Source: JAGDMJ01 sp963809695 (GTDB taxonomy: Bacteria; Bacteroidota; Ignavibacteria; UBA10030; UBA6906). Taken from it: DNA of 64,000 nucleotides. Both the position numbers and the translations under genes were made by a program. The stretch's first letter is position 1. Each line of letters begins with the position of its first letter. Location of the stretch: the NCBI GenBank assembly GCA_963809695.1, contig CAWEKI010000009.1, positions 310,001-374,000 on the forward strand, in the 5' to 3' direction. Under the pieces are notes generated by a model. That model made no database searches and was not told the DNA's origin. It was given only the letters and a program-made list of their open reading frames with translations. Positions 54,115 through 63,275 of the stretch are shown piece after piece.

Positions 54115-54953
54115 ATTCCCCAATCGCGCGCATACCTGAATTCCACATTCACTGTCCTGTTGGAGATTTTGGCGATGACGGGGGGGCGGCGCTTGAACTG
54201 GTTCTGCCTCACCATCGATTTCACCCGTGCAATAAAACTCTGATCGAACCCCATCTCCTGAAGCTGCGATTCATTTCTGCGCTCGTCAATCATGAAGTAC
54301 AGAAGACGGTCGACATCCCCGTACGTGAAGCCGAACTCTCCTTCATCCGTCTGTCCTTCCCAGAGATCGGCCGAAGGTTTCTTGTCAATAATGGAACGCG
54401 GGACTCCAAGCGACTCCGCCAGCTGCCAGATCTGCGTCTTGTACAGGTCACCCAGCGGATTGATCGCAGACGCCAGGTCACCGAAGAGCGTTCCGTATCC
54501 GAGCAGGATCTCGGTCTTGTTGCTCGTGCCGAAGACTAGCGCCCGGTCACGCTGGGAAAGATCGTAGAGCACGATCATGCGCTGCCGCGCCATAATATTC
54601 CCGGCCCGTACGCGATCCACCGAGCCGCCCGTTCGGAGGTAGGCATCCACCATGTCGCTGATCTCTACCACTTCAGTAGAGATGCCCAGGATCTTCGCCA
54701 CTTCGTCGGCGTCCGTCCGGCTTTGGGAGCTGCTGGAGCGGTATGGCATGATCACCCCGCGCACATTCTCCTTGCCCAGCGCCGCCGCCGCCAAAAATGC
54801 ACAAACGGCTGAATCCACACCTCCGGAGAGCCCAAGAATCCCTTTCCTGAAACCCGCGTTCTGGGTCTCATCGCGCAGAAAATTCACAAGAATCTTCCGT
54901 ACAATATCCGTGTTCAGGGAGAGGCTGCCGTTTCGTTCGCCGCTTGTTTCCAT
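54111..54953 (-). CDS. nadE: NAD+ synthase, ammonia-dependent type
   Basis: The product has 280 residues with the ATP-pyrophosphatase P-loop GLSGGVDSAVC (Ser43 to Ser48 core), RMIVLYDLSQRDRALVFGTS and the lysine-containing GTSNKTEILLGYGTLFGD. There is no N-terminal nitrilase domain, so it must use free ammonia or an outside glutaminase. It amidates nicotinate adenine dinucleotide in the last step of NAD synthesis. It is divergent from the subtilisin gene. Confidence 0.96.
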   Translation of the reverse strand: METSGERNGSLSLNTDIVRKILVNFLRDETQNAGFRKGILGLSGGVDSAVCAFLAAAALGKENVRGVIMPYRSSSSQSRTDADEVAKILGISTEVVEISDMVDAYLRTGGSVDRVRAGNIMARQRMIVLYDLSQRDRALVFGTSNKTEILLGYGTLFGDLASAINPLGDLYKTQIWQLAESLGVPRSIIDKKPSADLWEGQTDEGEFGFTYGDVDRLLYFMIDERRNESQLQEMGFDQSFIARVKSMVRQNQFKRRPPVIAKISNRTVNVEFRYARDWGI

Positions 54954-55004
54954 GGGAGTAAACTACTGAATTCAATTATCGGATACAAGAATCGGCGTAA
55001 ATTG

Positions 55005-55033
55005 TTGATTTTCGCGACCAAATTCAATAGAAT
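55005..55033 (+). promoter_or_regulatory. Predicted promoter of the S8 peptidase gene
   Basis: TTGATT (55005-55010), 17 bases, then TAGAAT (55028-55033). It ends about 25 bases before the start codon. Confidence 0.55.
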
Positions 55034-55057
55034 AGAGCAACCAACGGAAGGCGTCGC

Positions 55058-56812
55058 ATGACAGGAGCGCAACGCATATTTGCAGGGTTTGTCGTCATTA
55101 TCCTCGCCGTGTCTACACTCCGGGCAGGGGACGGCCGGCTTGACAACGCATTAAGGAAAGCCAGCCCGTCGGATATACTCACATGCTGGGTTTTCTTCAC
55201 AGACAAGGGAACCGCGCCGCTTTCAAAGCTCTCTCAGCCGGCGTCCCTGGTCTCGGAGCGGTCACTCCAGCGACGACAGCATGCGCTTCCCGGTGACCAA
55301 CTCGTCGACGAAACAGATCTGCCTCTGGAACAACAGTATGTGGATCAGGTTGCGGCGCTGGTCACCAAGGTCCGTCAACACACCAAGTGGCTCAATGGGG
55401 TGAGCGTTGAAGCCACCCCTGCGCAGATCGCCCGCATCAAAGTGCTTCCGTTCGTGAAGGAGGTCCAACCGGTCGCACGGTTCCTGAACAAACGCCCGAT
55501 CGAGGTGCCCTCCCCTTCCAAACCTCCGGCCTCCGGTTTGAACGAGGGAGCGGGGACCGATACACTCAACTATGGCCCCTCGCTCGGACAGCTCGCGCAA
55601 ATCAACGTCCCCGCCGTTCACAACACGGGCAACTCCGCACAGGGAATTCTCATCGGTGTATTCGATAACGGCGTCAGGCTCCTGGGCCATCAGGCGTTCG
55701 ACAGCTTGCGCTCCAGGATCATCGCCACGTATGACTTTGTGGATCACAAAGTGGATGTCACGCCGGATAACCCGGGTGCTGGTTTCGGGTCGCACGGCGT
55801 GCTCACACTCTCAGCCCTCGCAGGCTATCGCCCCGGCCAGCTGATCGGTCCGGCCTATGGCGCCAGTTTCGTTCTGGCACGGACAGAGAATGACAGCGCT
55901 TCCGATTTCTATCCGAGTGAAGAGGACAACTGGATTGCGGCCGCCGAGTGGGCGGAGAGCCTTGGTGTGCAAGTGACGAGTACGTCGCTGGGCTACTATG
56001 AACATGTCGACGCGCCGAGTTGGACCTGGCAGGATATGGACGGCAAGACCATTCCCATTTCGCGGGCCGCCACACTTGCCGCGCGAAAAGGGGTCATCGT
56101 CGTGAATTCGGCGGGGAACGATGCCGACCGCGCGACGCCCAATACGCTCGTCGCGCCGGCGGATGCAGACAGCATCATTACCGTGGGAGCGGTGAACGGC
56201 TCCGGAATCATCGCCAGCTTTAGCTCTTACGGTCCGACCGTGGATGGCCGCATCAAACCCGACGTCGTCGCGCAAGGGATCGCTGTCCGATGCGCTGACC
56301 CGATCGACAGCACCCTGTACGCTTACGCGAGCGGTACCTCGCTTTCCTGTCCGCTTGTTGCGGGAGCCGCGGCGCTGATTTTGAAAGCTCATCCCGCAGC
56401 CAAGCCAATGGATGTCGTGAATGCGCTCAAGGCGACCGCAAACAACGCGGCCACTCCCGACAATCAATATGGATGGGGACTTATCGACGTGGTGGCCGCA
56501 ATCCACTCCCTCAACCCGCCGGAGTCTGTCGCAACATATTCGAGACTTCGGACCGTCATCCGCGGAAACGATATTCAGTTTTTCCTGCCTGAGCCGGCAA
56601 CGGTCACCATCAAGGTCTACAACATTCTCGGCCAGGAAATAAAAACGCTGCTCAACGGCGTTCAGACCGCGACGACATCGGCGGTGAATTGGGACGGAAC
56701 GAGCTCGAGCGGCAACCGGGTGGCTTCAGGGATCTATTTTTTCCAGCTGGAGGCAAGGGGTGTGTCCGGCAGCATTTATTTCGACGCCGGCAAGACGATG
56801 ATCTTGCGGTAA
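55058..56812 (+). CDS. Secreted S8 (subtilisin-like) serine peptidase with C-terminal FlgD-like/T9SS tail
   Basis: The product has 584 residues with a GGAAGG ribosome site. The signal peptide spans about 1-23 and an inhibitor-like propeptide about 30-150. In the subtilase domain the catalytic triad is Asp203 in VFDNGVRL, His246 in GFGSHGV and Ser428 in ASGTSLSCP, with the oxyanion Asn in VNSAGND. The last 80 residues form a beta-sandwich (VTIKVYNILGQEIKTLLNGV, SGIYFFQLEA, KTMILR) resembling a FlgD-type sorting domain. Its Asn-Pro-rich QNYPNPFNP lead motif is absent. It is expected outside the cell. Confidence 0.92.
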   Translation: MTGAQRIFAGFVVIILAVSTLRAGDGRLDNALRKASPSDILTCWVFFTDKGTAPLSKLSQPASLVSERSLQRRQHALPGDQLVDETDLPLEQQYVDQVAALVTKVRQHTKWLNGVSVEATPAQIARIKVLPFVKEVQPVARFLNKRPIEVPSPSKPPASGLNEGAGTDTLNYGPSLGQLAQINVPAVHNTGNSAQGILIGVFDNGVRLLGHQAFDSLRSRIIATYDFVDHKVDVTPDNPGAGFGSHGVLTLSALAGYRPGQLIGPAYGASFVLARTENDSASDFYPSEEDNWIAAAEWAESLGVQVTSTSLGYYEHVDAPSWTWQDMDGKTIPISRAATLAARKGVIVVNSAGNDADRATPNTLVAPADADSIITVGAVNGSGIIASFSSYGPTVDGRIKPDVVAQGIAVRCADPIDSTLYAYASGTSLSCPLVAGAAALILKAHPAAKPMDVVNALKATANNAATPDNQYGWGLIDVVAAIHSLNPPESVATYSRLRTVIRGNDIQFFLPEPATVTIKVYNILGQEIKTLLNGVQTATTSAVNWDGTSSSGNRVASGIYFFQLEARGVSGSIYFDAGKTMILR

Positions 56813-56820
56813 ACGAAAGA

Positions 56821-56851
56821 GGCCCCCGCCAACTTCTGGCGGGAGCCTTTT
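56821..56851. terminator. Terminator between the S8 peptidase and lysine transaminase genes
   Basis: An 11-bp stem with one mismatch (GGCCCCCGCCA with TGGCGGGAGCC) and a five-base loop is followed by TTTT. Genes converge here, so it may serve both. Confidence 0.8.
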
Positions 56852-56870
56852 CGCAACCGGCCTGGTACGC

Positions 56871-58232
56871 TCACCGCATCTCGCGGATCGAGCGGCGTAT
56901 GATCTCCATCCCCTCGTCAATCTCCTCTTCCGTGACGTTCAACGGCGGCCTGAACCGGATGGCCCGCTCTCCGCTCGGAAGGATGATCAATCCGTTCTCC
57001 AGACACCTTGTCCTGATCTTCGTCCGAAGGCCGGGTGTGGCCACGTCAAACGCGGCATAAAGACCGAGCCCCCGCGGATTGCTCACCATCTCCGGCATCT
57101 CCGCCGCAAGCCCCATAAGCCGCGCAAGGAGGTGCGCGCCGACCATCCGGGCGTTCTCAACCAGGTTCTCTTCTTCAATGATTTCCAGGTAGCGCTGCGC
57201 CCGCACCATGTCGGTGAGGTTGCCTCCCCAGGTGGAATTCAGACGGCTGGGAACGGCAAAGACGTTGTCCTTCACTTCTTCAATCCGTCTTCCACAGAGG
57301 ATGCCGCACACCTGCATCTTCTTCCCGAAGGCGATGATGTCCGGCTGAACGAAGTGCTGATGCGCCCACATTTTCCCCGTCATGCCAACGCCAGTCTGGA
57401 CTTCGTCAATGATCAGCATCGCCTCGTTTTCGTCGGCAAGCTGACGGAGCGCCAGGAAGAATTCGCGGCGGAAATGGTTGTCCCCCCCTTCTCCCTGGAC
57501 CGCTTCGATGATGATCGCCGCGATGTCATCCTTGTTGGCCCGGAAGGCTTCCTTGATCTGCCCTAGGGAAGTCTGCTCGTCGCGCACCACGCGCGCGAGA
57601 TTCTCCTCATTCAACGGAAACCGCACCGTGGGATTCAACACCCTGGGCCAGGGAAATTTCGGATACAGGTCGGTCTTGACCGGATCAGTATTGGTCAACG
57701 AAAGCGTGTAGCCGCTCCGGCCATGGAAGCACTGCCGGAAATGGACCACCTGTGTACCGCGCTCTTCTTTGTATCCCTGAGCGAAGTTTTTGCGGACCTT
57801 CCAGTCAAACGCTGCCTTCAACGTGTTTTCCACCCCCAGCGCACCTCCTTCCACGAGGAAGAGGTGGGGCAGATATTCCGGAATGGCCACACGGCTGAAC
57901 GTCTCGACGAACTCTGCCTGTTCGGCCGTATAGATATCGGAATTGGAGGGCTTGTTGACCGCAACGTACGCCAGCTTCTCCATGAACTCCGGCGCGGTCA
58001 TCTTCGGATGGTTCAACCCAACGGGCGATGAAGCAACGAAGGTGAAGAAGTCAAGATAACGTTTGCCGTTTCTGGCATCGACGAGGTACGAGCCCCGGCT
58101 TCTCTTTAGATCAATGACGATGTCGAACCCGTCAACCAGCATATGCTTCGCAAGCGTCGGAAACACCTGGTTTGGCGGAACGATGGTATGTGCGGACGAT
58201 GATGCTACCGTCCCGAATACATGGTCGTGCAT
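56871..58232 (-). CDS. lat: L-lysine 6-transaminase
   Basis: The product has 453 residues with GGGAG a few bases upstream of ATG. It is a class III PLP aminotransferase: GALGVENTLKAAFDWKVRKN near residue 130, RQCFHGRSGYTLSLTN, the Asp in LIIDEVQTGVG and the Schiff-base Lys in FGKKMQVCG. The DWKVRKN and GKKMQVCG texts are those of lysine 6-transaminases. It turns lysine and 2-oxoglutarate into 2-aminoadipate semialdehyde and glutamate. It lies 134 bases after the aldehyde dehydrogenase, which would take the next step. Confidence 0.92.
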   Translation of the reverse strand: MHDHVFGTVASSSAHTIVPPNQVFPTLAKHMLVDGFDIVIDLKRSRGSYLVDARNGKRYLDFFTFVASSPVGLNHPKMTAPEFMEKLAYVAVNKPSNSDIYTAEQAEFVETFSRVAIPEYLPHLFLVEGGALGVENTLKAAFDWKVRKNFAQGYKEERGTQVVHFRQCFHGRSGYTLSLTNTDPVKTDLYPKFPWPRVLNPTVRFPLNEENLARVVRDEQTSLGQIKEAFRANKDDIAAIIIEAVQGEGGDNHFRREFFLALRQLADENEAMLIIDEVQTGVGMTGKMWAHQHFVQPDIIAFGKKMQVCGILCGRRIEEVKDNVFAVPSRLNSTWGGNLTDMVRAQRYLEIIEEENLVENARMVGAHLLARLMGLAAEMPEMVSNPRGLGLYAAFDVATPGLRTKIRTRCLENGLIILPSGERAIRFRPPLNVTEEEIDEGMEIIRRSIREMR

Positions 58233-58366
58233 GGCAATTCTCCCGAATATGGTCTCTGGTTATGGAAATGGGGACACATAGCCAGAGGGATTCAGAAGAA
58301 TTCCTGGTGCTCGAACAGAGAGACGATATACGCTTTCACCGTAGCCACAGTTGCGCTGGTCCCCTC

Positions 58367-59860
58367 TTACTTCTCGTAGTTGTCGATTTGGGCGCGTTGC
58401 AGGCCGCCGCTGTAGTCGATGTAGACGGTTTTCCACTCGGAGAAGAAATCGTACACGGTCCATCCCCCCTCGCGGTGCCCGTTCCCCGTTTGCTTGACGC
58501 CGCCGAAAGGCATATGCGCTTCGGCACCGATCGTCGGAGCGTTGATATAGGTAATGCCCGCCTTGATATCCCGGATCGCATGGAACGCGTTGTTCACGCT
58601 GGCGGTGTAGATCGACGATGACAACCCGTAGATGGTGTTGTTCAGGACGCTCACCGCCTCATCCAGGCTCCGGACCCTGATCACCGAAAGGACGGGCCCG
58701 AAAATTTCTTCGCGGGCAATCCGATGTTCCGGCTTGACGTCCGCAAAAACCGTGGGTGCATAGAACCACCCCTTCTCCAGCCCGCCCGACTTCGGGATCT
58801 TGCCACCGAGCACCAACCGGGCCCCCTCTTGCAGTCCCACGTCCACATACTCTTGAACAGTCTTTTGCTGTCCCTCGTTCACGCACGGACCAACGTCCAC
58901 TCCCTCGATCAGTCCATCCCCCAAACGGAGGTGGCCGGCGCGTTCCACCAGCATGCCCAGGAACTTGTCATGGATCTTTTCATGAAGAATGAGCCGGCTC
59001 GTCGCCGTGCAACGCTGTCCGGTCGTTCCAAACGCACCCCACAGGACGCCATCCAGAGCCAGGGTCAGGTCTGCATCATCCATCACGATCTGCGCGTTCT
59101 TACCCCCGAGTTCCAGCGAGACGCGTTTGAGGGTGGAAGCCGCGGCTTCCGAAATCCGCTTGCCCACAGCGGTCGACCCGGTGAAACTCACAAGGTCTAC
59201 ATCGGGATGGCTCACGATTGCCATCCCTACCTCCCCTCCGCCGCCATGCACGATATTCACAACCCCTTCCGGAATGCCTGCATCAAGGAGAATCTCCACA
59301 AGCGATGTGGCCGTGGCAGGAGTGTCCGAGGCAGGTTTGAAGACAATGGTATTCCCGCACAGAAGCGCCGGGAAGATCTTCCAGGTTGGGATAGCCATCG
59401 GAAAATTCCAGGGGGTTACGATCCCTGCCACGCCAATCGGTACCCGCATCGCCATGTTGAATTTGTCGGGCAACTCGGATGGCACCGTGTGGCCGAAAAG
59501 CCGCCGCCCCTCGCTTGAGGCATAGTAGGCAGTGTCAATCCCTTCCTGTACGTCGCCCCGGGTCTCCGTCAGGACCTTGCCCATCTCCCGCGTCATCTGA
59601 CGGGCAAGCTCTTCTTTCCGCGCAACCATCAGGTCGCCCACTTTTCGCAATATGTCGCCCCTTTTCGGAGCAGGGACAAGCCGCCACATTTCAAAAGCGG
59701 CCCTGGCCGCTTTCACGGCTTCCTCGACGTCCTCTTTCCCTGAGCGGGGGAAAGTGCCAACGATCTCATCCCAGTTGGCGGGATTTCTGTTCTCGAATGT
59801 CTTGCCCGACGTCGCGTCAACCCACTTCCCGTTGATCAAATTCTGAAATTTTTTTGCCAT
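58367..59860 (-). CDS. Aldehyde dehydrogenase, probable 2-aminoadipate semialdehyde dehydrogenase
   Basis: The product has 497 residues, started at 59860 with AAAGGA nine bases upstream. Class features are the NAD motif FTGSTAVGKRISEAA, the catalytic Glu in SLELGGKNAQIV and the catalytic Cys in FGTTGQRCTATSRLI. The C-terminal INAPTIGAEAHMPFGGVKQT with GNGHREGG is close to the ALDH7 / piperideine-6-carboxylate dehydrogenase group. Next to lysine 6-transaminase the substrate is most likely 2-aminoadipate semialdehyde, by inference from context. Confidence 0.9.
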   Translation of the reverse strand: MAKKFQNLINGKWVDATSGKTFENRNPANWDEIVGTFPRSGKEDVEEAVKAARAAFEMWRLVPAPKRGDILRKVGDLMVARKEELARQMTREMGKVLTETRGDVQEGIDTAYYASSEGRRLFGHTVPSELPDKFNMAMRVPIGVAGIVTPWNFPMAIPTWKIFPALLCGNTIVFKPASDTPATATSLVEILLDAGIPEGVVNIVHGGGGEVGMAIVSHPDVDLVSFTGSTAVGKRISEAAASTLKRVSLELGGKNAQIVMDDADLTLALDGVLWGAFGTTGQRCTATSRLILHEKIHDKFLGMLVERAGHLRLGDGLIEGVDVGPCVNEGQQKTVQEYVDVGLQEGARLVLGGKIPKSGGLEKGWFYAPTVFADVKPEHRIAREEIFGPVLSVIRVRSLDEAVSVLNNTIYGLSSSIYTASVNNAFHAIRDIKAGITYINAPTIGAEAHMPFGGVKQTGNGHREGGWTVYDFFSEWKTVYIDYSGGLQRAQIDNYEK

Positions 59861-59916
59861 AAATGACATTCCTTTATCGCTTGTCAGAGGGCATGGACCC
59901 ACGGCTACTGGAAAAG

Positions 59917-61215
59917 TCAATGGTCCAGACCGACCCTCTGGAAAATGTAGTCCACATTGCGAATGCTCTTTTGGAGATCGAAGAGTTCGTCGAGCTCCCC
60001 ATCGTTCAGCACTGCCCTGATCTCCGGCCGTTCATGGAGCAACTGTTTGAATTCCTTCCCGGACTGCCACACTTCCATTGCCGCCGATTGCACCATCCTG
60101 TAGGCATCTTCCCGCTTCATGCCCCGTTTCGTGAGCGCGAGAAGGACTGATTGAGAGAAAATCAACCCATGCGTCCGGCTCAGGTTCGCAACCATGTTGC
60201 TCGGATACACAATCAGCCGATCGATCACATCCGTCAGCAATGAGAGCATGTAGTCCAACAAGATGCAGCTGTCAGGGACCACGACGCGCTCAACGGAGGA
60301 GTGTGTGATATCCCGTTCATGCCAGAGAGAGACGTTCTCCATCGCCGCAACCGCGTTCCCCCGAAGCACGCGTGAGAGGCCCGCAATCCGCTCACAGGTG
60401 ATGGGATTGCGCTTGTGCGGCATCGCCGACGATCCTTTTTGTCCTTTTGAAAAAAACTCCTCCGCCTCCAGCACCTCGGTCCGCTGCAGATGTCTGATCT
60501 CCGTTGCCATCTTCTCCAGCGAGCTTCCAATTACCCCCAGGACGGCCATGAACTCGGCATGCCGGTCTCTCTGGAGTATCTGTGTCGAGACGGGTGCCGG
60601 CTTCAGACCCAGCTTCGCGCAAACATATTCTTCCACTTTAGGGCTGAGATGCTCGAAGGTTCCAACCGCTCCCGATATCTGCCCCACCGAGATGCGTTCC
60701 ACCGCCGCCGTCAGCCTGTCAATATTCCGTCGCGTCTCGTCGAACCAGAGCGCCAGCTTCAGGCCGAACGTGGTGGGCTCGGCGTGAATTCCGTGCGTCC
60801 TGCCGACCATGATCGTGGTCTTGAACTCTTTTGCACGCCGACCAAGAACATCCCTCAGCTTCATGAGATCAGCCAGAAGGATTTCCCCCGACTGTTTCAT
60901 CTGCACCGCCAGGCAGGTGTCCAGGACATCAGAGGAGGTCATGCCTACGTGGATGAAGCGCGATTCAGGTCCGACGTGCTCTCCAACGTTTGTCAGGAAC
61001 GCGATGACATCGTGTTTAACCTCAGCCTCGATCTCATCGATCCGCGCAACTTCAAAAGCGGCCTTCTCCCGGATCACACGGACCGCCTCGGCCGGTATCA
61101 CGCCGAGTTGCGCCTGAGCCTCGCACGCCAGGATCTCGATCTCCAGCCAGATCGAGTACTTGTTCTGATCTTCCCAGATGCGCCCCATCGCGGGACGGGT
61201 ATATCTCGGTATCAT
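59917..61215 (-). CDS. purB: Adenylosuccinate lyase
   Basis: The product has 432 residues, typical of the bacterial PurB type. Marks are MIPRYTRPAMGRIWEDQNKY, the catalytic His regions in GMTSSDVLDTCLAVQ and GRTHGIHAEPTTFG, and the signature SSAMPHKRNPITCE. It acts twice in purine synthesis, splitting SAICAR and adenylosuccinate to release fumarate. It follows the protease gene by 23 bases on the same strand. The dehydrogenase starts 56 bases after its stop, so all may share a transcript. Confidence 0.97.
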   Translation of the reverse strand: MIPRYTRPAMGRIWEDQNKYSIWLEIEILACEAQAQLGVIPAEAVRVIREKAAFEVARIDEIEAEVKHDVIAFLTNVGEHVGPESRFIHVGMTSSDVLDTCLAVQMKQSGEILLADLMKLRDVLGRRAKEFKTTIMVGRTHGIHAEPTTFGLKLALWFDETRRNIDRLTAAVERISVGQISGAVGTFEHLSPKVEEYVCAKLGLKPAPVSTQILQRDRHAEFMAVLGVIGSSLEKMATEIRHLQRTEVLEAEEFFSKGQKGSSAMPHKRNPITCERIAGLSRVLRGNAVAAMENVSLWHERDITHSSVERVVVPDSCILLDYMLSLLTDVIDRLIVYPSNMVANLSRTHGLIFSQSVLLALTKRGMKREDAYRMVQSAAMEVWQSGKEFKQLLHERPEIRAVLNDGELDELFDLQKSIRNVDYIFQRVGLDH

Positions 61216-61238
61216 GGCAGCCTGCGGGATAGTAGAGG

Positions 61239-62426
61239 TTACTTTTTCTCGAGCTTGAGTTTCAAATTGACCGTATTGCGATCCCGGAAGACCTTCATCG
61301 CAAGCACGTCCCCCACTTTTGCATCGTCCACGATGCCAACGATGCCGGATTCATCGGCAACCTTCTCGCCATTCACTTCCTGGATGATGTCCCCCACCTT
61401 GAACCCTGCACGTTCGGCAGGACTTCCCCTCTTCACTTCGCTCACAATCACACCTTCCGCCCGGTCCAGCCCAAAGTAGCGGGCCACGCGGGAATCGACC
61501 GTCTGGACTTCGAGCCCGGTCCAGTACTCCCGCTCGATCTTTCCGCTCCGCTTCAGATCGGCGAGAACGGTCTTGACGCGATTGATCGGAATGGCGAAGC
61601 CCAGACCGATGCTTCCCTGGTTTGGCGTGTAGATCATGGAGTTCACGCCGATGACCTCGCCAACACTGTTGAGGAGCGGGCCACCGCTATTCCCTGCATT
61701 GATCGCTGCGTCGGTCTGGATCATCCCCCGATACACGCGGCCTTCCTCAGCCCGGAGGTTCATCTTGGTCGCGCTCACAACGCCTACTGTCACTGTTGGC
61801 TTGTCGCTGATATCGAACAGCCCAAAAGGATTGCCGAAGGCGATTGCCCATTCCCCGATGATGACGTCGTCGGAATTGCCGAGCTTCAGATACGGGAGAT
61901 TCTTCCCGTCTATTCTTAGCAGCGCGATGTCGGAAACCGCATCGGTGCCCACCAATTCCGCCTTGTGTTTCCCTCCATCGGTGAGAGTGACCATGATTTC
62001 CTTGGCGTTTCCAGCCACGTGGTCGTTCGTGAGGATGTATCCATCGGCCGAGATCAGAAATCCCGACCCCAGCCCCTGCACCTGCTGGGTGTACGTCTGG
62101 TCGCCAAAGAACTGACGGAAGAACGGATCGTCTCCCCACGGGGTCCGGTAACGGTACTGCCGCACTTCGGTCACCGTAATTCCTACGACGGCCGGACTTG
62201 CCTCAGCAACGGTCCTGGTGATCGCGTTGCGCCGGGATTGGTCGAGATCCGGGCCAACCGAGTCGCGCGAACGAGATTCCTGGAAAGGCGCAGAATCGTA
62301 GCTCGCCGCAGTGATGGGTAACCCGGGCGTGGAAGTGGAAGTATGGCCAAGGTTGTATCCAATCAGTCCTCCCCCCACGAGGGGGACCAAGAACATAAGG
62401 ACGATCATCAACGTCTTCCCCCTCAT
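61239..62426 (-). CDS. DegP/DegQ-like trypsin-type serine protease with one PDZ domain
   Basis: The product has 395 residues. The N-terminal helix (about 5-25) anchors or exports it. The triad is His in YILTNDHVAGN, Asp in SDIALLRID and Ser in NAGNSGGPLLN. One PDZ domain follows (about 295-390, GVIVSEVKRGSPAERAGFKV). DegP has two PDZ domains; one only, plus the anchor, is the DegS-like or short HtrA plan. It is predicted to degrade or sense misfolded envelope proteins. The start overlaps the plsY stop by four bases. Confidence 0.93.
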   Translation of the reverse strand: MRGKTLMIVLMFLVPLVGGGLIGYNLGHTSTSTPGLPITAASYDSAPFQESRSRDSVGPDLDQSRRNAITRTVAEASPAVVGITVTEVRQYRYRTPWGDDPFFRQFFGDQTYTQQVQGLGSGFLISADGYILTNDHVAGNAKEIMVTLTDGGKHKAELVGTDAVSDIALLRIDGKNLPYLKLGNSDDVIIGEWAIAFGNPFGLFDISDKPTVTVGVVSATKMNLRAEEGRVYRGMIQTDAAINAGNSGGPLLNSVGEVIGVNSMIYTPNQGSIGLGFAIPINRVKTVLADLKRSGKIEREYWTGLEVQTVDSRVARYFGLDRAEGVIVSEVKRGSPAERAGFKVGDIIQEVNGEKVADESGIVGIVDDAKVGDVLAMKVFRDRNTVNLKLKLEKK

Positions 62427-63091
62427 GATTTCGCCTTTTCAGTTTCTGTTTTAGCCTGTTCAGAATCTCTCGCACCACGCCGCTGGCGCACGAACTCTCT
62501 GATTGGAGCTATATGCTTGACGAGGATAACGAAAAAAATCAGTAGTACAAAAAGCCGCACGCCGCCGGTTGGGGTCGCGCCTGTGACAGCTCTTTCTAAG
62601 ATCGACGACGGGACAATCAAGGCTCCCATGATCAGCAAGGCGGTGGCAATCGCATTGCCAACGTTGACATTCCGAGTCAGTAGGTACCCGATGCCCCACA
62701 AAAGCAGCCACGCGGGAAGAATAGGCCATGCGAGAGCCAACGCAACCCCGGCAGCGGTGGCAAGACCCCTCCCTCCTTTGAAATTGAGCCAGACTGGAAA
62801 ATTATGGCCCACAACTGAAGCAACACCAGCCGCCGCGCATTCGGCAAAATCGCCACCGAACAGAAACCTCGCGGCGACAACAGCTGCGAATCCTTTGAGC
62901 AAGTCGAGCGAAAGAACTACAACCCCCACCAGCCGGGAATGGGTCACCAGATAACTGTTCAGCGCGCCGACGTTCCCGCTTCCTGCCTGCCGTATGTCCT
63001 TTCTGGACTTCCACCTGACCATCAGATAGGCGCCCGGGATCGAACCGAGGATGTAGCCCAGCGCTGCAGCCAGGAAGAAGCTAAGAGTCAT
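62423..63091 (-). CDS. plsY: Glycerol-3-phosphate acyltransferase PlsY
   Basis: The product has 222 residues, started at 63091 with AAAGG just upstream. It has five or so helices and all three PlsY motifs: GSIPGAYLM, GSGNVGALN (usually GSGNxGATN) and GHNFPVWLNFKGGRGLAT. It uses acyl-phosphate to acylate glycerol-3-phosphate in the inner membrane, the first step of phospholipid synthesis. The basic 20-residue C-terminus is longer than usual. It probably starts the operon with degQ-like and purB. Confidence 0.94.
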   Translation of the reverse strand: MTLSFFLAAALGYILGSIPGAYLMVRWKSRKDIRQAGSGNVGALNSYLVTHSRLVGVVVLSLDLLKGFAAVVAARFLFGGDFAECAAAGVASVVGHNFPVWLNFKGGRGLATAAGVALALAWPILPAWLLLWGIGYLLTRNVNVGNAIATALLIMGALIVPSSILERAVTGATPTGGVRLFVLLIFFVILVKHIAPIREFVRQRRGARDSEQAKTETEKAKS

Positions 63092-63122
63092 GGACCTTTG
63101 GGAAAATGCCACAAATCAACAA

Positions 63123-63151
63123 AAAATACGGAAATTACGAGGCAGAGTCAA
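63123..63151 (-). promoter_or_regulatory. Predicted promoter of the plsY operon
   Basis: On the reverse strand TTGACT (63146-63151) is followed after 17 bases by TATTTT (63123-63128), about 32 bases before the plsY ATG. Confidence 0.65.
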
Positions 63152-63198
63152 GGTGGGTGGCCTACCTGAAAAATGCACTTGGCTCGCAATGAACAGTG

Positions 63199-63243
63199 AC
63201 CCTGAGCGAATCCCGACCCTTTTCGTCGGGATGAGTCAAGGGT
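63199..63243. repeat. 45-bp palindromic repeat element
   Basis: The outer ends ACCCT/AGGGT (63199-63203, 63239-63243) and an inner perfect eight-base stem ATCCCGAC/GTCGGGAT (63210-63217, 63225-63232) form one long hairpin. The flanking text ACCCTGAGCGAA and AGTCAAGGGT is close to the dispersed ACCCTGAGC...GTCGAAGGGT repeat found in many bacteria. It lies between the divergent plsY and larB promoters. The rest of the gap shows nothing but the two promoters. Confidence 0.65.
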
Positions 63244-63275
63244 GGGTGTTTGTCTTTGTCATTGCCCTCGAATTC

